Below, in pieces: positions 13,972 through 18,245 of a stretch of 18,245 nucleotides of DNA (positions within the stretch are counted from its first letter, which is position 1; each line of letters starts with the position of its first letter). Both the position numbers and the translations under genes were made by a program. The stretch covers positions 1 through 18,245 of the forward strand of contig CABQBF010000043.1 of the NCBI GenBank assembly GCA_902462325.1, given 5' to 3'. The DNA is from an uncultured Peptococcaceae bacterium (GTDB lineage: Bacteria > Bacillota > Peptococcia > Peptococcales > Peptococcaceae). The notes under the pieces were generated by a model that searched no databases, was not told the origin of the DNA, and was given only the letters and a program-made list of their open reading frames with translations.

Positions 13972-14342
13972 TTACGGTATAATAACGACAAACGGAAAAA
14001 TCCTTTATTTTCAAGAGGGTTGAGCGTTTGCCGTCATTTATTCAATTCCTTTTCCAGTTTGAAATGTGACGAGAAAATTATCGAATAAAGGAGACTGTTT
14101 CATTAACGACAAAATTTAATAGCACCAGCGGTTCGGCGTGTTGCTTGACCGCTGATTACCGTGGCGTTTCATCTTTTTGGGCAGACTTAGGACCTCAATA
14201 AATATTTTGATAAATGATTAGATGACTTGGACTCATCAAATTCTTTTAAACTCTTAACATTATAGGCTTTAAACTTCCTAATATATTTTTCTCTCGGCTA
14301 CTGTTCCATTTTTAAGCTTTTTTATATTTTGAAACATTTTTA
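13972..14342. other. Non-coding junction DNA between integrase scar and ATPase operon
   Basis: No credible gene. The integrase similarity stops abruptly at 13971. AATAACGACAAACGG (13981-13995) and GCGTTTGCCGTCATT (14024-14038) form an imperfect inverted repeat (12 of 15). TAACGACAAA occurs twice (13983-13992 and 14104-14113). A further hairpin pairs CAGCGGT with ACCGCTG around 14127-14154. From about 14190 the DNA becomes very AT-rich. It may be the end of another mobile element or a deletion junction. Confidence 0.45.
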
Positions 14343-14371
14343 TTGATTTTGTATTGTATTTATAGTATAAT
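14343..14371 (+). promoter_or_regulatory. Promoter of the ATPase-protease operon
   Basis: TTGATT (14343-14348), 17 nt and a perfect TATAAT (14366-14371). The start near 14378 gives a leader of about 30 nt. Confidence 0.75.
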
Positions 14372-14407
14372 TTGACTGTACCAAAATAGCATTTATGAGG
14401 TGAAATG

Positions 14408-15514
14408 ATGAGCAGTGATGAATTAGTACCAAAACTAGTACGGGCATGTTTAGATAATGACCGGAGATTGGTTGAAGAAATTTCTACTATGTTGGTTAAG
14501 TTATATAAAAAAAAGCAACCTAATATTGCTCAGGAAATTTCTCAATCTTTAACTTACTCCAGGAATGGAGCTTCTGCCATAAGATCTGCCGATGTACAAC
14601 CACTTCCAATCGATAGAGAAACTCGTTTTACTCTTTGCAAAGCAGAAGAGCCTTTAGAAATCGACCCTCCCATATTATCATCAGAGACCATGGAGGAACT
14701 AAACAATTTCATACTTGAAAGGACAGAAATCGAAAAACTACTTATTGAGGATATTACTCCACCAAATAGTTTACTTTTTATTGGTGAACCAGGCGTAGGA
14801 AAGACCTATTCTGCAAAATGGCTTTCTTACAAATTAAATCTACCTTTAATAACAATGGACTTAGCTACTTCTATTTCAAGTTATCTTGGTCGTTCAGGTC
14901 AAAATATTAAAAATATTTTTGATTATGCAAAATCGTTTCCATCAATTTTACTTTTAGATGAGATTGATGCAATTGCCAAACGTAGAGATGATGCTTCAGA
15001 TTTAGGAGAATTAAAACGATTAGTCAATGTCTTGCTAAAAGAATTAGAAACGTGGCCAAGCCAAAGCATTATTATTGCAGCAACCAACCATCCTGATTTA
15101 TTAGACAAAGCCATATGGAGACGTTTTGATCGAACAATCACATTCATAATTCCAGGAACAAGTGAACGCAAATTATTATTACAAAGATACTTAGGCAAGT
15201 ATTATGATATGCTATCGCCAAAAGCGCTTTCTTTTGCAATACAACAAACGGCTCATATTAGTGCTGCCGATATTTGCAAACTATGTACGCACGTCAAAAG
15301 AAAGATTGTTTTAGCTGGGAATAATTCCGATTTAATTGTTTTTGAAGAATTTTGTTTAAATTCCTGCGATAGTAAAACACAGAAAATAGAACTTTGCAAC
15401 TTGCTCCGAGAGGCAGACCCGTCTTTGAGCATACGTGATATATCAAAAATAACAAAAATCCCAGCAACATCTGTAAGTCGTTATTTACAGAACGGAGGTA
15501 TATTAAATGAGTAA
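14408..15514 (+). CDS. ietA: AAA+ ATPase with C-terminal HTH, IetA-like
   Basis: A 368-residue AAA+ protein, numbered from ATG 14408. That start is preferred because AGGTG lies 5 nt upstream; the ATG at 14405 is only 2 nt from it. After an alpha-helical N-terminal part (about 1-90) come Walker A GEPGVGKT (126-133), a pore-loop-like SSYLGRSGQNI segment, Walker B ILLLDEID (180-187), sensor-1 N227 (AATNHPD) and an arginine-finger stretch IWRRFDR (236-242). These are features of the classical AAA clade of unfoldases. The C-terminus (about 340-361, SIRDISKITKIPATSVSRYL) looks like a helix-turn-helix. The gene overlaps the subtilase by 8 bases. In the IetAS pair the ATPase is the antitoxin or partner of the protease. 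AT-rich composition unlike the core genes points to acquisition. Orthology to IetA is inferred from architecture and gene order. Confidence 0.8.
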   Translation: MSSDELVPKLVRACLDNDRRLVEEISTMLVKLYKKKQPNIAQEISQSLTYSRNGASAIRSADVQPLPIDRETRFTLCKAEEPLEIDPPILSSETMEELNNFILERTEIEKLLIEDITPPNSLLFIGEPGVGKTYSAKWLSYKLNLPLITMDLATSISSYLGRSGQNIKNIFDYAKSFPSILLLDEIDAIAKRRDDASDLGELKRLVNVLLKELETWPSQSIIIAATNHPDLLDKAIWRRFDRTITFIIPGTSERKLLLQRYLGKYYDMLSPKALSFAIQQTAHISAADICKLCTHVKRKIVLAGNNSDLIVFEEFCLNSCDSKTQKIELCNLLREADPSLSIRDISKITKIPATSVSRYLQNGGILNE

Positions 15515-17777
15515 CAAACATCCTATTTTAGGGCGCGGAGAATTATATGTAAAAGATATTGAAAAACGTTACTATGGAGGACCTCAAAAACTCCCCCATA
15601 CTTATCACGAAAATAAGATAGCTTTAATCAAGGACATTGCTTCTATTCAAGAAGAAGTCCAAAGAAATGACGAAATTTTTTTACAAGAAAAAGTTGTCTG
15701 CATTCGTATGGAACCAAAATTTGAAGCTAAATCTTATTCACCTGATATGATTTTATCGGTGGATGGTATTACTCCTATTGGAGGTCGTAAATATATAATT
15801 TCAAAGTCTGAAGAAGGTCTGGTTAAATCGAAATTATATTTTGCAAAAACCAGTGATCGCGGACTAGAAAACCTAAAATACATATTGGAGTCTGGACAAA
15901 AAGACAACACTGTTACCTGGCAAAATCAAATTTCAACTATTCGGACAATTGATTTACTTGATTCTACAGAAAAAATTTCAGGCTTTTCAGGTACATGGGA
16001 TAGCGGGTTAGTTGAAATTGTTTTACACCCATTTATATGGAATGACGCTTTTGCTATGCAACAATTCTTAACCCTTTTAGATTTAGAAACAGATAAATAT
16101 AAAATATCCGGTTATGAAAATGGCCCTTTGTTCTGTGTTGCCGTATGTAATCATGAAACATTAGAACGATTGGTAAAATTTAACCCCTTAAGAACAGTTC
16201 ATCCTTTAGGAGAACTTAATATACCCAATATGCGTGGTAACTCTTTTTTTGACGCACCAGTTCCACCATTATATAAAGGGGCTCCTCAAATACGAATAGG
16301 CGTTTTTGATGGTGGTGCTGATTCAACATTACCTCATTTAAAAGATTTTGTCACCGCACATGAACTGACACCTATTTCTGGACATCCAGCACTCATTGCA
16401 CACGGAACTGCTGTTTGTGGTGCTGTTTTATACGGACTGTTGAATTATAGGCCATCAACCCAACAGCTTGAAACACCGGTTGTTTCTGTTGACTCATATA
16501 GAGTATTACCCCAACAGCAAACGGGAAATCCTATAGAAGATAGCGGGCTATATCCTGCAATCGACCAAATAGAAGAAATCGTGCATAACCATACAGAAAC
16601 TGCATTATATAATTTATCTTTTGGTCCTCGTGGTGCAATTGTAGATGATGACATTAGTCGTTTTACCTATGCATTGGATAGACTTTCCATGCTTCCTCAT
16701 CATCCACTATTTTGTGTTGCTGTCGGAAATGACGGAGATTTGCCTTATCCTTTTAATAGGATACAGGCTCCTTCAGACTTGGTTAATGGTTTAGGAATTG
16801 GTGCTTATACATTTGACAAAAATGGAGAAAAGATAAGAGCTAGTTATAGTTGTATTGGTCCTGGACGTGAGGGGTGCAAAATAAAGCCTGATGTTCTGGA
16901 ATTTGGAGGATCACCAGAAAATCCAGCTGTTTTAATAAGCACTACACCAAATAAAACAACTGTAGAATGTGGAACCAGTTTTGCCACCCCTATTGTTACT
17001 GGTAAACTAGGAAAAATGATGGCATTATCCTCTGAAATCTCTCAGCACATGGCAAAAACGTTGCTTATTCACACGGCAGAAGATTCAGATGAATATAGCA
17101 TCGAAGAAATAGGATTCGGATTCTGTATTGATGATGTTACAAATATCCTAAATTGTGAAGATAATAAAGTTGTTGTTTTATATGAAGGAAATATTGCTCC
17201 TAAACAAAATATAGAACTCCCTGTTCTTCTCCCTGATATAAATGGGCTTAAATGCAATGCCAATATAACATGGACGCTTTCAACTTTATCTGAATTAAAC
17301 CCAAATGATGTTGATTCTTATACCTGTAATTGTGTAGAAGATTATTTTTACCCGCATGATAAACATTACAATTATTTCAAAAACACAATACATGGTAGAA
17401 AGCAAAAAGCAGCCTTTGTGGGAACAGACGCAGAAAAAGAACTATATGATTTAGGATATAGTCGTTCTGATCTACCAATCTCTAAACCGCCAAAGCAATT
17501 TTTGAGTGAAGATGAATTACGGTCACAGCATTTAAAATGGGATACTGTGACCAAAAAAACTATTACTATGAGAGCGTCTTCTTTGAGCAATCCTTTCTTC
17601 ATACTTCATGGAATGAATAGAGATATTGCTGGGACTACACCCATGAAATATTTTGTTGCCATCACAGTAGAGATTCCAAAATATCCTGGAGTTTTATATG
17701 ACGATATTTTAGCTCAATATCGAAATCTTGTACCAATCAATATAAAAGTAGAAAATCAGATTTTTGTCGAATTATAA
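15507..17777 (+). CDS. ietS: Leaderless subtilisin-like serine protease, IetS-like
   Basis: A 756-residue protein with an S8 (subtilase) domain in its middle. The catalytic triad is complete: D268 (IGVFDGGAD), H299 (AHGTAVCG) and S491 (GTSFATP), with oxyanion-hole N408 (AVGNDGD). About 250 residues precede the protease domain and about 240 follow it; I recognise no known domain in either flank. There is no signal peptide or membrane segment, so the enzyme should act inside the cell, unlike most secreted subtilases. GGAGG precedes the ATG, and the 8-base overlap with the ATPase gene implies coupled synthesis. AAA+ ATPase followed by subtilase is the layout of IetAS, known as a plasmid-stabilising toxin-antitoxin pair (the protease as toxin) and reported as anti-phage. 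The cleaved target is not apparent. Confidence 0.85.
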   Translation: MSNKHPILGRGELYVKDIEKRYYGGPQKLPHTYHENKIALIKDIASIQEEVQRNDEIFLQEKVVCIRMEPKFEAKSYSPDMILSVDGITPIGGRKYIISKSEEGLVKSKLYFAKTSDRGLENLKYILESGQKDNTVTWQNQISTIRTIDLLDSTEKISGFSGTWDSGLVEIVLHPFIWNDAFAMQQFLTLLDLETDKYKISGYENGPLFCVAVCNHETLERLVKFNPLRTVHPLGELNIPNMRGNSFFDAPVPPLYKGAPQIRIGVFDGGADSTLPHLKDFVTAHELTPISGHPALIAHGTAVCGAVLYGLLNYRPSTQQLETPVVSVDSYRVLPQQQTGNPIEDSGLYPAIDQIEEIVHNHTETALYNLSFGPRGAIVDDDISRFTYALDRLSMLPHHPLFCVAVGNDGDLPYPFNRIQAPSDLVNGLGIGAYTFDKNGEKIRASYSCIGPGREGCKIKPDVLEFGGSPENPAVLISTTPNKTTVECGTSFATPIVTGKLGKMMALSSEISQHMAKTLLIHTAEDSDEYSIEEIGFGFCIDDVTNILNCEDNKVVVLYEGNIAPKQNIELPVLLPDINGLKCNANITWTLSTLSELNPNDVDSYTCNCVEDYFYPHDKHYNYFKNTIHGRKQKAAFVGTDAEKELYDLGYSRSDLPISKPPKQFLSEDELRSQHLKWDTVTKKTITMRASSLSNPFFILHGMNRDIAGTTPMKYFVAITVEIPKYPGVLYDDILAQYRNLVPINIKVENQIFVEL

Positions 17778-17786
17778 ACTGTATAG

Positions 17787-17820
17787 AAAAGCGCTATAGG
17801 CACAACCTATGGCGTTTTTT
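17787..17820 (+). terminator. Terminator of the ATPase-protease operon
   Basis: AAAAGCGCTATAGG pairs with CCTATGGCGTTTT through a CACAA loop, with a G-T pair, and ends in TTTTTT. It begins 10 bp after the protease stop, showing that the two genes form a closed unit. Confidence 0.85.
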
Positions 17821-18093
17821 AATACATTTAATCTTTATGGCTACCTGGATAGTAAAAAAGAAATAACATAAACGCTCCATAGCATGTACCTATCCATTAA
17901 AATGAATACATGACTTTAAATGAAATCTACTCGCTTACGCTAAGCTGACGACAAAACCACATTCAATAGATATTTGAGTATAATTTAAATCATAAGTACA
18001 AGAAAAGCGGTTAAAATGCCATAAAATATTAGTGAAATCAAGAGCAAAAAGGTGAAAAAACAGCAAAAAATAGTTGCATGCGTGTGACTAAGC
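17821..18093. other. Non-coding AT-rich gap before the recombinase leader
   Basis: I see no credible gene. A lone TATAAT near 17979 lacks a good -35. A minus-strand frame through the right part has no ribosome binding site and no recognisable protein. Confidence 0.5.
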
Positions 18094-18131
18094 TCGTGGA
18101 AGCGACAAATGGATATTCCTTCGTGGAAGCG
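18094..18131 (+). repeat. Pair of 11-bp direct repeats upstream of the recombinase promoter
   Basis: TCGTGGAAGCG occurs at 18094-18104 and 18121-18131, a spacing of 27 bp start to start. The pair lies just upstream of the extended -10 at 18144, so it could be tandem binding sites for an activator or repressor, or for the recombinase itself. Confidence 0.6.
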
Positions 18132-18143
18132 GAAAATCACATA

Positions 18144-18152
18144 TGGTATGAT
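18144..18152 (+). promoter_or_regulatory. Extended -10 promoter of the recombinase gene
   Basis: TGGTATGAT is an extended -10 element. No acceptable -35 lies at 17 nt, which suggests dependence on an activator. The start would be near 18159, immediately before the hairpin. Confidence 0.5.
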
Positions 18153-18160
18153 ATTGTCAG

Positions 18161-18188
18161 AGGCTACGGTTCGCGCCGTAGCCTTTTT
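18161..18188 (+). terminator. Terminator-like hairpin in the recombinase leader
   Basis: AGGCTACGG, loop TTCGCG, CCGTAGCCT (9 bp, perfect) and then a T-run, ending 19 bp before the recombinase ATG. It may stop incoming transcription or attenuate the recombinase gene. Confidence 0.75.
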
Positions 18189-18207
18189 CATCGAAAGGGG
18201 TATTTTC

Positions 18208-18245
18208 ATGGCACGAAAAAGCAGAAAACATCAACACGCAGAAAT
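18208..18245 (+). CDS. Start of a probable large serine recombinase (3'-truncated by window end)
   Basis: Only 12 codons are visible: MARKSRKHQHAE. A GAAAGGGG ribosome binding site lies 7 nt upstream. MARKSRK followed by a polar stretch is a common beginning of large serine site-specific recombinases on Clostridial conjugative and mobilisable elements, where the resolvase domain (the YxRLS motif) follows after about 15 residues. The gene's place in AT-rich accessory DNA beyond an integrase scar fits that reading. The identification rests on a short, basic N-terminus and could be wrong. Confidence 0.4.
   Translation, partial: MARKSRKHQHAE

Noticed and set aside
13966..14088. A 40-codon plus-strand frame (MPLRYNNDKRKNPLF...) with AGAGG 8 nt upstream
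   Set aside because: It begins inside the antisense of the integrase scar and crosses the inverted repeat. It has no recognisable protein similarity and could easily arise by chance.
17985..18209. A 74-codon minus-strand frame with a hydrophobic end
   Set aside because: It is the antisense of the recombinase leader, hairpin and repeats, lacks a ribosome binding site, and its hydrophobicity comes from A/T-rich DNA.
17800..18245. Search for a direct repeat of the tRNA-Met 3' end as the right attachment site
   Set aside because: No copy of the T-arm/acceptor sequence was found in the right part of the window, so the element's far end must lie outside it or the site has been lost.

Overview
The window looks like a Bacillota (Firmicutes) chromosome, probably Clostridia or Negativicutes. 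The evidence is sigma-A type promoters with TTGACA/TATAAT boxes, strong AGGAG ribosome binding sites, a CcpA-type cre box, and the conserved block Mini-III RNase - thyX - rlmB - rae1/yacP - sigH followed by tRNAs. No taxon can be fixed from the sequence alone. The core genes have moderate GC; the last 4.3 kb (about 13,970 to the end) is visibly AT-rich and looks acquired.

Layout, left to right. (1) The 3' part of an unrecognised membrane-anchored protein (to 591) and its terminator. (2) An ECF-type sigma factor and a membrane-anchored, anti-sigma-like protein (843-2338) with overlapping reading frames, preceded by an ECF-like, possibly autoregulated promoter. (3) On the minus strand, two ABC half-transporters (2619-6195) that form a heterodimeric exporter with one canonical and one degenerate ATP site. 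(4) A leader containing possible RNA structure and an operator-like dyad, then a short-chain reductase of the YmfI/FabG type (6610-7353). (5) An apparently non-coding stretch (7354-8051). It carries a cre box over a promoter, a candidate small RNA ending in an intrinsic terminator, and a 13-bp dyad. Then comes an alanine/glycine:cation symporter (8052-9437). (6) The RNA-processing and housekeeping block mrnC, thyX, rlmB, rae1, sigH (9583-13336). (7) Four tRNA genes, Tyr, initiator Met, Thr and elongator Met, behind a consensus promoter.

Directly after the last tRNA is the 3' remnant of a tyrosine recombinase gene on the minus strand, so this tRNA cluster has been an integration site. Then come about 370 bp of apparently non-coding DNA and a tightly coupled two-gene operon: an AAA+ ATPase with a C-terminal helix-turn-helix and a large leaderless subtilisin-like protease (14408-17777). 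The architecture and gene order match the IetA-IetS pair, described as a toxin-antitoxin system on an Agrobacterium Ti plasmid and later reported among anti-phage defence systems. The window ends in the first 12 codons of what looks like a large serine recombinase, preceded by an extended -10 promoter and a terminator-like hairpin. The protease pair therefore sits as cargo between the remains of one integrase and the start of another.

The points most worth following up are the IetAS-like pair and its HTH, the 445-residue ThyX whose two halves carry complementary parts of the usual active-site motifs, and the candidate CcpA-controlled small RNA.
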